From NCBI GenBank assembly GCA_963576475.1, contig OY754972.1, forward strand, positions 13,690,811 through 13,754,810: DNA of 64,000 nt. The letters are read 5' to 3'. Of this stretch, positions 38,201 through 53,200 are shown one piece after another. The notes under the pieces were generated by a model. The model had not been told where the DNA came from. It saw nothing but the letters and a program-made list of their open reading frames with translations, and did not search any database. The position numbers and the translations under genes are program-made. Source of the stretch: Molanna angustata (taxonomy: Eukaryota > Arthropoda > Insecta > Trichoptera > Molannidae). Each line of letters begins with the position of its first letter. Position 1 is the first letter of the stretch.

Positions 38201-41200
38201 AAACAAATTAAATATAAATGGAACAAGTATTCATCAAAGCAAATAGTTTCAATTTACCTAGATACTCGCCTACCTATCGGGGGACACTATGGGCCGGTAT
38301 TACAGTGTCAGTTTAAGAGCTAAACTCAAGTTTTACAAAAATATAGCGTATTACAGTGTCCGTTTAGACTTAATCTTCCCTCAAATACGTCACTAAAACG
38401 ACAAATATTTAACTCAACGTTTCTGGCAGATTAAGTACTTAACTGTGAGTCAACTGTCATTTGCTAGGCAACTCGTGTAGTTTCAGTTTCTATCACTAGA
38501 GGCGTTAGGCAACGTGTGTAGTTTCAGTGTTGTATCGAAGGTGGCGCCACACAACAAAACAAACTGACAGCCGTATTGAAACGAACACGGGCATTTAAAA
38601 GCATTATTTTGGTGAAAAAAATTAAATTTACCATGTTGGATAATAAAACAATGGTATTTAAAGTCGTAGCGTCCCGTTTTGTATTTCGTATTATTTGAGG
38701 TTATTTAAATTTGACAGATAATAACCACAGAAAAAGTGAAATATGTCTATAATTGAAGATTTAGTAACTGACATGTCATATTGCACTGTAATACGGAAAT
38801 GGATTCAATCTCCCCTTAACATTAATCTTGAGTTTGGCAAACTCAATGAGTTGAGGGCCGACTGTAATATCGGGCCTATGTTAATTGTATTTTGTATGTA
38901 ACTTAGTTTTTATTGAATAAATAAATAAATAATGAACGCTCGCAACGTATGGTAAGCTAATTTAGTTTTAGTATTCTACAATTTTGTCACGCGATGGTGA
39001 GCTGACGAACGTTCGACATGTTATGATGCTGGTCACTGCCAAACTAAACTAGCAAGCTATATTTTTTTCATGCAATGAAGCGATTTGCGAAACGACGGCG
39101 ATTACGCGAAGCATGCGTTTTAAAACATCGTTACAATTTTAGCAGCATACGAATTATTACATAGCGCTCGTTATTTGTATTGTGTTCATAACAAGCTATA
39201 TTTATCTGCTATCGTTATTTTTAGCAATAGCAGCCATAGTAGTTATTTTTCTGCCTGTCTTAACTACTCTTAACTAGAATGGAACTTTTGATGGTCGGAT
39301 ATTTCTTTGCGTCGAACAAAGACTTTTGTTCATCAGAATTTCGAAACGTAAAAACTTAATAATAAGTACATATAAGTACTTTATTTATCTGTAATTTAAA
39401 TACAACTTACATCTCGAAAATCGATAAAATATGCTCCTTCTTCTCTCTACATTATGTGTTCATAAGCTAAAAACATACGCGGGAAACTTATGATGGCCTA
39501 TTTTGACGTTTGGACATTAATGAAGTTCTTTATATGCTTATTGCCTAAATAATGGTAAATATTATATTATTGAGAGCTAAAAGTGGGGGAACAAATACTG
39601 TACTTCATTGTAAACGCGTACTTAATAAAATTCACTTGTGTCTCGCCGTGCGAAATTTAATCACTTATTTCTCTTTTTTTTCGCGTGGGACGAAAACAAA
39701 TACCTCAGTAGGTGTTTTTTTCGTCGTGTTTGTACATTTAGGGACCGCACAACACTTATGCACTTTTGAATTGATTATAAATACACAAATCGTCTTAGAA
39801 CACATATATTACATATAGTAGTGATATGCAGTTTACGATACCATGACGTCACCGTCAGGGTCGGCAGCCGCCATGATACTACAAGCTTTTTTTGGCGTAA
39901 ATGTCAAATTTGATTTTAAAATGGCGATTTTTGCTACTAAACCTTTATTTTATGTAGAAATGTATATATATTTGAAAACAGTGAATGCGTAAAAACATCG
40001 TGAGATAGTTTTTCAAAATTAGTCATCATGCCTATTGTGTCTTTTTTCAACTATGATTCTGTTTCCAATTATATAAATTTTAAAATACCTAAATTTAAAT
40101 TTAAAAATAAATAATTGATCAATAAAGTAATGTAATGTCAAATATTCTAAGGTAGAGGCATTTACATTGTGGAAATTCATTTTGATAAATTATTAAAATA
40201 ACAATATAACTTTGTTTATTTTCACTTATTTATTTTTATTCTTATTCAATAAAAATAAATAATAAATAAGTGGAAATAAACAAAGTTATATTGTTATTTT
40301 AATAATTTATTAATGTAATGTAATGGAATAACTATGAAAATTACTCCACAATTATTTTTTCAATAAAAATTTAGGAGTAGGAATTTATACTAGAGATGTG
40401 CCGACTATAACTTTGGCGGACTAGCCGACTAGCTGATCAATCGGTTGTAAAGAGGCCGATTAGTTGGCTGACTATTTGGCCAAGACGATCACAGTTTTGG
40501 GGGTATTTGGCAATTTAAGTGACGCTTCATTTACATCTGACTCACGCACAAATCGTAATCGCCGCCTGCTAGCGTGTTGGAACATGTTGGCACTCTTTTA
40601 GGTAGTTCTTCGACTTGGATTTGCGACTGGGAGAAATTGTCTATGGTCAAACATTTACCTAATCACAGAACCTTACTGAGATAACAGGGTTGGATGTCGG
40701 TATTTGATATGATTGTTCATACTCGTAGTATTTACTGTTTTTCCCTGCCTACCACGAGAAATTATCATTTGGAACTGTTTACACTTGACTTTACGGAAAT
40801 CATCGTCCAATTAGTCAAAAAAAAAAATCAACACGAGACATTCTTTTTGACATGATTAAATTTTAATAATAAGAAACTAAATTTTAATAAATAGAAATTA
40901 TTATGTTGTTTTATTAGTTAATTACCAAAGTAAAGGTTTCTTTACATTTCAAAATGTATAAGACTTATTCTAAAATAAAAAAATCTCTAGACTAGATTTA
41001 TATAAAATTCCTCCTGTATATATTTTATTCAGAAATACATACATAATAAGAAGCCGGATAGTCGGCGCTCTTTGCCAATTAGTGCCGACTAGTCGCCGAC
41101 TACGAAAAAGGCTGGATAGTCGGCTTTACCGACTAGTCGGAACATTACTAATTTATACAATTAAGTATCCTGCCTGTTAAACAATTTCAAATTAATCAAA

Positions 41201-44200
41201 ATAATAAAACAAACATATCTTACCTTGGTTCAATATGTTCTCCATTGACTGTGATATCTCTCATACACCCGATGAGACCTAAATTAGCTGATTTTAGCCC
41301 ACTTCCGATAATCACTTTGTCTGCCAAATCAAATTTTAGCCCTACAAAAAGAATTTAGATAGTTAAATGCAAAAAGTAATTATTATTCAAGTTCATTTAC
41401 ATCCTCCTTAATTATTTAATAAAATGTTAAATATTTGTATTACTGAGTATAAAAAATACAACTAAAATGTAGAAGAAATATTCAGAAAATGTAATCTGAT
41501 CTAATAAACCAGTTAGAATAATACAAATAATATAAAGGTAATGATGATAATGATGCCTAGATCAAGTATATTTTACAATAAATACTTTAGCACAAATGAT
41601 TCTTGAAAATAAATTACCGAACATTTGCTGTTGTTTGTGTTTAAAATCAACAATTAAGTTGATCCCTCCATTTTTGTATTCCAGCTCAATTGTATGCCAT
41701 GTACCTCTTGTATCATATTTTACAGACGTCAAATGGGTAACATTTTTTCCGGCATCTGGAACAAGTTCGAATCTGATTTCTTCCTTTACAACTCTAACCT
41801 AAAATTATCAATAACAAATATCTTAATTTTGACCGATAATGATGAATGAAATATCATTAAAAAATACTTTTATTTTACTCACTTCCCAAAATCCCATTCC
41901 AGATGGAGTAATGACATCACTGTAAGCGAGAACTGCCATGTTTCTACTTGATTTAAAATCAAAAGATATATTTAATATGTCCTTTTCAACAATAGGCCAC
42001 CAAATATGAGAAGAAGCAAATGGATATGTGATGGGTATAACATCAACATCTGATTCATAAAACTCTGGCTCCAATACACCAATGTAATGAACTTTTGGGT
42101 TTCCTTTTTTCAATTCATACAAAATAGAAATTTCATTATAAAATACATATTTGAAACTTCCAGCGAAATTATTGTCAGATATCAATCCTTTCTTTTGATT
42201 TAATTCCGGCCCCCCTCCGATATATATTTCAGGATCTATATACAAATGATACGATGCACCAGGAATTTCAAACGACTTGATTTCATGATCGAGAGATATA
42301 TGAACATTCTTGTAGTTGTGGAAAATTGTGAGATTGTTCCAGTGATTAGAATTTACTTGGTATCCGACATAGCAGTTGATCGGTCCATCTCCGAAATCCA
42401 TTTCGACGAAAACTGATCTATTATGTAATGAGGCTGCTATGTAGTGATGCTTTAAAGAACTTGTTTCACCGCTTGCATAAAATAATACTGAATTATCATA
42501 GTGAGTCTGGAAATGAAATACAGCAATATATATATAATAAGAAAAATTATGTTTTATTTTAATAGAACCAATGGCGATCCCATGTTGTGTTAATGGCATA
42601 ATGTATAAATAATTTCAGACCAAGACTTTTCAATAAATAAATATATGCTATAGAAAAATTCTGCCAAGCTCTTTATAAAGAAGACAAGTAATAATTTTAT
42701 GAAATAAATATTGACTTATTATAAATACCTTGAAAATCATACTTATTCTATTCACTGCTGAATGGACTCTGTCTTTCCAATCATAGACTCTATAGGAAAC
42801 AAAACTAGAGCCTCGAAGTGTCAATTTGGTAGCAGCTAAAATAAAAAAAAAAGAAATATGAATAGGAGAAAATGAATAAACAAAGAAATACTTTTTAAAT
42901 CAAATATGTATAAGTATTAACTTACTATAAACATCACACTGTTCGCCTTCATATTTCATTCCAAAACAATCACAAGTGTAATCGTTATAATGATTTATGC
43001 ATTTGGACCCAACAAAACATAAATTCTCCCTTGTACGACATTTGTCAATACATCCTTCGTGTACATTCTCATGTTTAGTCGCTATGAGAGGATCTATTGG
43101 TAACAAATCTGATGCGGCTTTACCAGAACTGAGAACTACGTCGCTTATACACCCAACAAATGATTCTATTATATATTTGACTCCGTGAAGTTTCTCTTCT
43201 GAACTTAAACCTAAAAATACAAATTATTTGAATTCAATGTGCAAATGTTTTTCTCCTTGTCATGCTTGGCTCCATTACTAAAATCAATAGAGGAGTAAAG
43301 CATAATTATAAAGTAAAGTTTTTATTACAACATAAATTAATTACATAAATTTGTGAAAATATTTAATAGTATTGTAAAATTTAATTTGCAGTATATGTGA
43401 ATTTGATGTTAGTGGATAATTTTTTATTGAAAATTTGTTTACTGATGATTTTTGACATATTTGTTTGAAAATACAATAAAATTATCTATTTTACAAAAAA
43501 TTATCACTTAACTGTTTCGTAAGATAACCAAAATAATAAATAGAAAAAAAAAAAAATTAATATTACATAAGTGTACATTACCTCCAACTAAAACAACAGA
43601 AGTAAGATTGGTGGAGATGCCATAATTGGTATCATGATTAAGGCCTTTTAAATACACTTCTTCCTGCTGTTGGTCAACTATTGCTATAAGTCTGGCTCCA
43701 TGGACGTCTATTCTCACCACAACATCATGCCATTCGTCTCGGTTAAGGCCTTGACCGACGGTCACCGAGGTTAAGTGCTTGCCAAAAACATGGACAACTA
43801 GATTTATCAAAAATATTGTAACACGTCAAATATAACACAAAACCAATTTAAATATATTTAAACATTAATTAAATATCACAAGTCTCCTGAATGTGGTAAA
43901 TTGCTATTGGGTGTGTATTAAATTAATATTTGATATAGTATCGGTTAGTTGCCAGAGATGCAATGCAAAATAAAATAAAAATATAAAGTATTAAATAAAA
44001 AACATTCTCATTATAATAAAGTAAAAGTAAAGTCTCGACTTTTTGAAATACATGCAAATTTGTGAATGATATGGAAATAATTTATGACTTAGAACAGGTT
44101 GTCAGGACAACATTTGAAAATTTCCTTCTTCTATGATTTTTGTGATCCCACCCTATAAATCTACTGTTGATTGCAGTGCAAAATAAAATAAATAGGAGAA

Positions 44201-47200
44201 TAATAATAGGTATTATTGTTACAATTGATGAGTTGGGTTTACTTTTATTTAAATATTAATGCTCTGGATAGGCCATGTGTTGCGACACGAGGATCTCCTA
44301 CACATCATCTTGGAGGGAATGGTTGAGAATGAATGGATTTGGTTTTGAAGATGAAACAATGTGTGGGGTATCAGTATGGTAAAAAATATTGTATATAATA
44401 CATTTAGAGAGAATAAATTGTACCTTTTAATTGTCCCTTTTCTACTATAACGTAGAGAGCATACGGTTGCATTTTTATTCCTGCAGGATTTTTAACATTA
44501 TGATAAACTAAGAGACCATGAGGCAGTCTGGTTCGAAACTTAAATGATATTTCTCGACATAATCTGAAAAAAAATACAATTAAATAAAAAATATTAAGGC
44601 TGCACAGCCACTCAAATGTGATAAGTTGCATTGGCGTTTCCTCATTTACTCAGCCAATACTGACATTATCGTCTTGAAACTTAAGACAGGGATAAATTAT
44701 AGTATAGTCTACAGCTTGACAGTTTCAGAACCTTAATATTTGAAATAATTTCTATAGCACATCTGAAAATTGCGATTATCCATTCAATTTGTTAGATGGA
44801 AAACTATAATTTACCAAAAATAGGTATTGTTAAATATGATGATTATTTTGAATGTTTTAGATTTTTAAATTTGTGCCTTGATTTAGAAAAAAAGAACTGG
44901 TATAATACATAATGATGCTTATTTCGTTGCTGTTTCGTGCTAGTCAAGTCATACAAAATGTATGGTGGGAAGAACTGCGCCACTTCTACTTCAGTGGGAG
45001 AAGTGGGGTACAACTCACTAAAAATTCTCACTGCCTGTGCGGCCTTAACTATCCATAATACAGATATCATAGTAAAACTATAATATACAACCAGGTTTTT
45101 GATTTTCATGACGAAATGTTTATCTTTGAAAACTATATTTTTATTTGGCTACGATTATTTACACGACTCAACCATAGACGAAAACCAAAAAAAACCACAG
45201 AAAACGCAGATAAATCAAGTTATAAAAATATTTACCTTTGTTTATACTTTGTTATAATAGGCATGATGACTAATTTTGAAAAACTATCTCACGATGTTTT
45301 TACGCATTCACTATTTTCAAATATATATACATTTCTACATAAAATAAAGGTTTAGTAGCAAAAATCGCCATTTTAAAATCAAATTTGACATTTACGCCAA
45401 AAAAAGCTTGTAGTATCATGGCGGCTGCCGACCTTGACGGTGACGTCATGGTATCGTAAACTGCATATCACTACTATATGTAATATATGTGTTCTAAGAC
45501 GATTTGTGTATTTATAATCAATTCAAAAGTGCATAAGTGTTGTGCGGTCTCTAAATGTACAAACACGACGAAAAAAACACCTACTGAGGTATTTGTTTTC
45601 GTCCCACGCGAAAAAAAGAGAAATAAGTGATTAAATTTCGCACGGCGAGACACAAGTGAATTTTATTAAGTACGCGTTTACAATGAAGTACAGTATTTGT
45701 TCCCCCACTTTTAGCTCTCAATAATATAATATTTACCATTATTTAGGCAATAAGCATATAAAGAACTTCATTAATGTCCAAACGTCAAAATAGGCCATCA
45801 TAAGTTTCCCGCATATGTTTTTAGCTTATGAACACATAATGTAGAGAGAAGAAGGAGCATATTTTATCGATTTTCGAGATGTAAGTTGTATTTAAATTAC
45901 AGATAAATAAAGTACTTATATGTACTTATTATTAAGTTTTTACGTTTCGAAATTCTGATGAACAAAAGTCTTTGTTCGACGCAAAGAAATATCCGACCAT
46001 CAAAAGTTCCATTCTAGTTAAGAGTAGTTAAGACAGGCAGAAAAATAACTACTATGGCTGCTATTGCTAAAAATAACGATAGCAGATAAATATAGCTTGT
46101 TATGAACACAATACAAATAACGAGCGCTATGTAATAATTCGTATGCTGCTAAAATTGTAACGATGTTTTAAAACGCATGCTTCGCGTAATCGCCGTCGTT
46201 TCGCAAATCGCTTCATTGCATGAAAAAAATATAGCTTGCTAGTTTAGTTTGGCAGTGACCAGCATCATAACATGTCGAACGTTCGTCAGCTCACCATCGC
46301 GTGACAAAATTGTAGAATACTAAAACTAAATTAGTTTACCATACGTTGCGAGCGTTCATTATTTATTTATTTATTCAATAAAAACTAAGTTACATACAAA
46401 ATACAATTAACATAGGCCCGATATTACAGTCGGCCCTCAACTCATTGAGTTTGCCAAACTCAAGATTAATGTTAAGGGGAGATTGAATCCATTTCCGTAT
46501 TACAGTGCAATATGACATGTCAGTTACTAAATCTTCAATTATAGACATATTTCACTTTTTCTGTGGTTATTATCTGTCAAATTTAAATAACCTCAAATAA
46601 TACGAAATACAAAACGGGACGCTACGACTTTAAATACCATTGTTTTATTATCCAACATGGTAAATTTAATTTTTTTCACCAAAATAATGCTTTTAAATGC
46701 CCGTGTTCGTTTCAATACGGCTGTCAGTTTGTGTGGCGCCACCTTCGATACAACACTGAAACTACACACGTTGCCTAACGCCTCTAGTGATAGAAACTGA
46801 AACTACACGAGTTGCCTAGCCAATGACAGTTGACTCACAGTTAAGTACTTAATCTGCCAGAAACGTTGAGTTAAATATTTGTCGTTTTAGTGACGTATTT
46901 GAGGGAAGATTAGGTCTAAACGGACACTGTAATACGCTATATTTTTGTAAAACTTGAGTTTAGCTCTTAAACTGACACTGTAATACCGGCCCATAGTGTC
47001 CCCCGATAGGTAGGCGAGTATCTAGGTAAATTGAAACTATTTGCTTTGATGAATACTTGTTCCATTTATATTTAATTTGTTTTAGTTTTAAGTATCTAAT
47101 TAAAATATTCATATATCGATAACACCAAAATAAACATAGTCCAGACCGACAATTAATGCGTATATTGTATTGAAGACTATCAGAAGAATTGACGCGACCA

Positions 47201-50200
47201 TACTATGACGTCGTGCGCTCTGATTGTTTTTTCTCATAAAATGGCGGACTAACACATTTTGTATTTTTATATTTATAATATTATTATTATTCACTCCTAT
47301 AAATTAAAAAAAAACATTTTTTAAATCTTTATAACCTATTTTATTTTTTAAAATCATAATTTCAATGATTTTTTTCTTACAGTCATCACACCTATTACAT
47401 ATTTTAATATATTAATCATAATATGTATATGAATCATAACAGTTATCCCATATGTATATTAGATTCATCATAATACATTGTGTATTTCCATTTCAACCTC
47501 ATGTAACACTGTACAACTCCCACAAACAATATAATTACATCATTTTATTTTATAATCAAGCAATGAAAGCCACCAAGTTATTTATTTCTGAAACGTTAAA
47601 TATTCTCCACCACGTTACAATACTCGGTGCGTGTTATAACAGATGCGTCAACGATTCAATAGAGCGGATAGCGATATTATTTGGTTTATTGTCCCAAATA
47701 AACCAAATAAATCAATAAATAAAAATAGCATGTTAAAAATAAGCAGCATATTCCATATAGCTTGTTATGAAAAAAATAGCCATTTCGAACAACACAACAG
47801 TTGACAGTAACAAACACAATTGACAGTGACAATATGGTGACGTCATGCGCTCTGATTGGTGTTTCACATAAAATGGCGGACAAACATATTTTGTATTTTT
47901 ATTTTAATAATATTAATATTATTCGCTCTTTTAAAATGAAAATAAATATATTTTTTCAAATCTTTATAACATATTTTATCTAATAAAATCATAATTTCAA
48001 TGATTTTTTCTTACTGTCATCACGCCTATTGTAGATCTCGATGAATAAATGATTTATAAAATTAAGTAAATTATTTATTTTTTCTTCAAGTTGGTTTCCA
48101 TGATGCATTTTGATGACCATTGAAAAAATGACAAAGGTAAATGGTTTTGTATTTTGGTTTATCTGCGCTTTCTATGGTTATAAATGACCTAAAAACATAG
48201 ACGACGTCAGAAAATTTGTTGTGTAAATAGACACTTTTTGGCGGGAAAATGCTTTTCCCGCCAATTCCGGTCGTAAAAATAGTGGCACTGTTTTTATTTT
48301 GCAAAGTCCAAAAATAGCATGCTGTCATAATGTTTCTCTTTGCAAAAGCTATTTTTACCAGTAAAATATCTTTCCAACACTAATAATTTAAGTTATACAT
48401 ATTTCTTTAATATGGAAAATGTTTAATTAGTATTGAATGCATTTTAAAAACAGATAATTAGACAGTGGAAGTACTTAAAATTGATAAATTGGTATTGAAC
48501 AAAGTTTGAGTTTTTTTATTAAGGCCCTTGTATACCCTAGGTATACGGATGTACACAAAAATTTACACAAAATTACCTTCAAATTTATGAAACATTAAAA
48601 TATATTGTATATCACCTAATATGTGATATAAAATATTTTTTCGTGATGAAAATATAAAATTTAGAAGTTTTTTTAAATAGCAAAATTAGTAGTTAAAATA
48701 AAACAAATAATAAAAAACTCAGCCGGTAGATTTACATATTCTTTTTCGATTGAAGTAAAAATCTACTTCATAGGCCATGTAGTTTTTTATTTACAATAAA
48801 AATAAAAAAGAGTTTTACTAAAACTAATTTTACAAGAAAAGTATTAAACAAATTCAAATTTCAAAAATCTCATGCAATAGAATAAAGATGTAAATACAAA
48901 CTGTTTTTTATTTCAAAGGTGTATCTTTTGAGGGTACTGGGGAAAAGATGTTCAAAATATACTATGTAGCCTACTTAATAGTGAATTCTTATATAGAAAA
49001 GAAACATTTCTTTCACAAAAATATAGTTATATATTTACCTTAATTGAAAAGTCTTGATAATTTCACCATCTAATTGTATAAAAGTATTATCTTTGGCAAA
49101 CATGAATGTTTTCTGATGTCCTGTCTCCGCAAAGGTGAGCTCCTTACCCCTTTCATGTCTTGGAATAGGGGGCAACGTGGGAGGAGGTGGCAGAAATGTT
49201 GGTAGCACTGTTGATGTGCTGGTGGTACTTGGAGTTGACGATGGTGTCAAGTAAGGTGGTAGTGTATCTGAAAAACACAGGTAAATAAACACCAACTTCA
49301 AATTCTTGAGAAAAATGTATTTGACTATTTTTTTTTCAAATTAAGTATGGCTCATCATGATTTGTATGGCAAGAATGATTGTAATAGATTTCTCACATTG
49401 ATCGAAAGAATGAAAATTTGCATAAAAATAAATACTTAAAGAAAAATTCTGGAGTAATTTAGACAAAAAATGATGATTATCTTTGTAAATTTTATTTCAT
49501 AGCTTTTTATATTACATATACAATAATATCTAGATGACATACTTCTTAATAATTTAAAGTACATTGTGAAATATTGTCATTTTAGATGGATGGTGGCAGA
49601 GCAGTTAGCGTGCTGGGTTTGTAATCCAGTGATCGTTAGTTTAAATCCTGCCACAATCGATTTCGATCACCTATAGCACAAGCATCTATGCTTAGTTTAT
49701 GGAATATATGAGGTTGTATATGTACTTGTTACTACAAGGACATATTCATTCAATAAAAAAAATATATTAATAATTTATAGTACACAGACCTATTGAAGTT
49801 AGATCTTTTCCAGGTCATTTTTGACAGTGTGTAAAAATTATATTGTTAGTTTATTTTTAGTTCTCAAAATAAATATAAAAAAAAAAACAAATAAGTACCA
49901 ATTATAAACTTATTCAGATAAACTAGTTGCATGTAACACATGAGATCCAACTGTCGATAGTGATAGTATGAATTGTTGAAGAATACGTACCAAAATATAA
50001 ATCCATAAATCCAAATTATTGAATATTTCAAGATATTTTGTTTTCTATACAAAACATGTACGTATGTAAGGATAGGATAGTATGGATGTCAGTCCTTTTT
50101 TCCTATCCAGAATATGAAAACAGCATGATGGTGTGTATGTATGTTTAGAGATTAAGTATCAAACTATTATAGTCCCCTTTGATATTGTGTAGTGTACAGT

Positions 50201-53200
50201 GTTGTCACTAAATAAAATTTTTGTAAAAAGTTTGAGTACATAGAATTATAATGTACAGAAGTCGCGTGTAGTACAAATTTCGAATTCAAATGTATGCCAA
50301 GTTTTTTTTACATGTGTGTGTGAGGCGGTAGATCGGTTGGTCTACGTATTATGTAGATGTGCGTATCGGTAGGTGCACGTATGCTAGAAATTCGTCTGTT
50401 TCAGCGTAGTTTTAGTTGGCATACATTCATTGCGCTGACTAGGTATCTGTATTATATATAATCTAAGTTTGAGTAGTATTACTATAATGTACATATTTTT
50501 TATAAAATATTAAATTACTTAGTTGGGGAGTTTCGGGGTATTTTGATATCATTTAAAAAATTTGAAGTTTAGGCAGTTAAACACAAATTTATCACAAAAA
50601 AATTTTTTATTAATAAAAATATTTGAGAAAGGCTGGAATTTTTTGAAAAAAAAACAAATTGGAGATTTTATATTTGTCTATATTTATACCAAATTTCTCT
50701 ATTAATCAAGCGGATCCAAATTTATAGGGACACACACACATAGAGACACATTAAGAGGGATACTGTTCCTAAGATTTTTGTTTGGTGGGCGGTTCTATAA
50801 ATAAAGGGGGATGTGGCCTATGTCAGCAGTGTGTGAGTGGCGTCCCACATACACTACGTACCTATAAGTGCACGCAATATACAGAAACTGCCAGTGCCGT
50901 CCGGTAAAATATTGCTTTTGTAACTACACTGTGGGGGTAGGTACAGCAGGTATTTCAACTGTCGATTTGTCGATGTGTTTGTATAATTGATAAATATGTA
51001 TAACTACTTGCATGTAACACATGACATCCAACTGTCGATGGCAATAGTATGTATAGTTGAAAAATATGTATAACTAGTTGCATGTAATACATAGATCGAA
51101 CTGTTGATGGCAATAGTATGTATAATTGAAATATATGTATAACTAGTTGCATGTAACACATGAGATAAAACTGTTGATGGCAATTATACAATATTTTGAT
51201 ATATGTATTTGTATAATTCTTATATTTTTCAATTATACAATTGTATAATTGAAAAATATGGATAACCAGTTGCATGTAACACATGATATCGAACTGTCGA
51301 TGGCAATAGTACATATGCATAATTAAAAAATATTTATAACCAGTTGCATGTAACACATGATATCGAACTGTCGATGGCAATAGTATGCATAATTGAAAAA
51401 TGTCCAAAAAATATCTTATAATAAATATTAATTTATGTTTAAGTGTGTATAGTTTGGTACCTATTCTTCAATATTATATATGAAAATATCGATATATCCC
51501 CACATAATATTATTTATTTTCCTATTTATTTTAAACATTTTTCACACATTACGTAATAAGTACACAACAGCGAGCCTATTGTCATATGGCAATATCTTCC
51601 AACCAACCACATCCATTTTGTGAAGTAAATTGTGTCTATGAAACGTACCAATTTATGTGAATAAAATACTTATTTATAATTCAATGTATATTTGTAGAAT
51701 CATATAAAATAAAAAAAAAACAATAAAAAGACGAAGGGGAGAAAAGAGGATAAGGATATGATAAGGAGATCATCTTCTTGCTGTATTCCTTAGAATACAT
51801 AAACATGTAAATAAAATAAAATTGAGGTCACCCTTTTCAACGTTAACTTCACATATTAAACTTTTAATAATTTTTTCACTTTCATGGTTTATTTTAATTT
51901 AATTGACAGTAAAATCTTTTATAAAAATGTACATTATTTATGACTAGTTTTTTAAACCCAGCGTTTTAAAATTTAATAGGATTTTTTTGACAAAATACAA
52001 AACACATAATTTTGAAAACATTACTATGTATTGAAGTATCCACACAACAGAAACACATTTCTAAAAAATCATATCACCATATCAAAAACATAACGAAAAA
52101 AAGAAAATAAAGGGTTAATTTTTACATCAAAATAGTTTACATAAACAGTAATTTGTTCATTTATGGAGGAAATATATAAAATTCAATACTACACAAGATG
52201 ACAATATTATTTTTTTAACAAAATTCCTACATAATACAGTATACTTAAAACTTCTCCTTACTCCTAAATTATTACACATAAGTACACACAAATAAATATA
52301 ACATACAATGGAAACTTATTTAAAAATAATTTTAAACTTTTCAGGCTACATAAATATAATCCCATCCCATATACAGACAGACAGAAAATTAAAAATAAGT
52401 AGTTATGTATTTGATTTAAAAGCTCACTTCACACGGGAAAAACAATATGTTTAGTTAAATAATGTCATTGAAAAGAAGGACTATCATTTTAAATGAATTA
52501 ATACCTAACATAAATAAATAAACTTATTTGGCAGCACGACCTAAACAAAACTGCAACATTGAACAATATTGATGGAACAAGCGTTATCCTGAGTAACAAT
52601 GAAGTGATTTCAGCCACAAAAAACATAAAATCCCCTGGAATAGATGAAATTCCAAATGAACTTATAAAATATGGAGGTATTCAGATAGCAATGGAACTGA
52701 ATTAATTGTTCAACCAAATATTGTAACAATCCGAAATACCAAACGAATGGAGACTGCGATTCCTATATTTAACCAAGACAAGCCCGGAAAATTATGGGTT
52801 ATTTTGTCTTGAAGGATTGTTTACTTTATTACCCTTTTCCCGTTTCGCTTGGATTGCCCGTTCTATATATGGAGGGTCTCTTATTGGCATATTTCTAGGA
52901 TGGCGTGGATCTACTAATTCGGGAAGAATACAATCATTATAAAATGATACAAGCTTATGTTGCATTTTATCTAGCCAGAATCTATCGTCGCGTGTGAAAA
53001 TTTCAATTTTCAGAGGTGCACTCTCCCCCGACCAAACAGCGAAAATACATTTTGATTTATTTGTTACGTGCAACTGCCCTTGTATTTGCATATACCAATC
53101 ACTGTTTTGATTTATTTGAATGTTTCCGTGCTTATCGTACTTCCAAATTTGTATCTTTTTTTGCCTAATTGATTCCTCTAATCCAATTTTGTAAGCAGTT

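Larger units (their letters stand above)
45146..48290. mobile_element. hAT-type MITE interrupted by the THAP-related element
   Basis: Outer parts 45146-45258 and 48028-48290 together are the same 0.39-kb element that exists uninterrupted at 54753-55143. Its ends are TGGCTACGATTATTTACACG and (inverse) CAGTGCCACTATTTTTACG. TTTTTATT flanks both sides, an 8-base duplication. The 2.77-kb element lies between at an AT dinucleotide. All is inside the intron between axotactin exons 4 and 3. Confidence 0.85.

Noticed and set aside
50955..51407. 150-codon protein gene on the minus strand
   Set aside because: The peptide is a repetitive translation of the 70-bp satellite.
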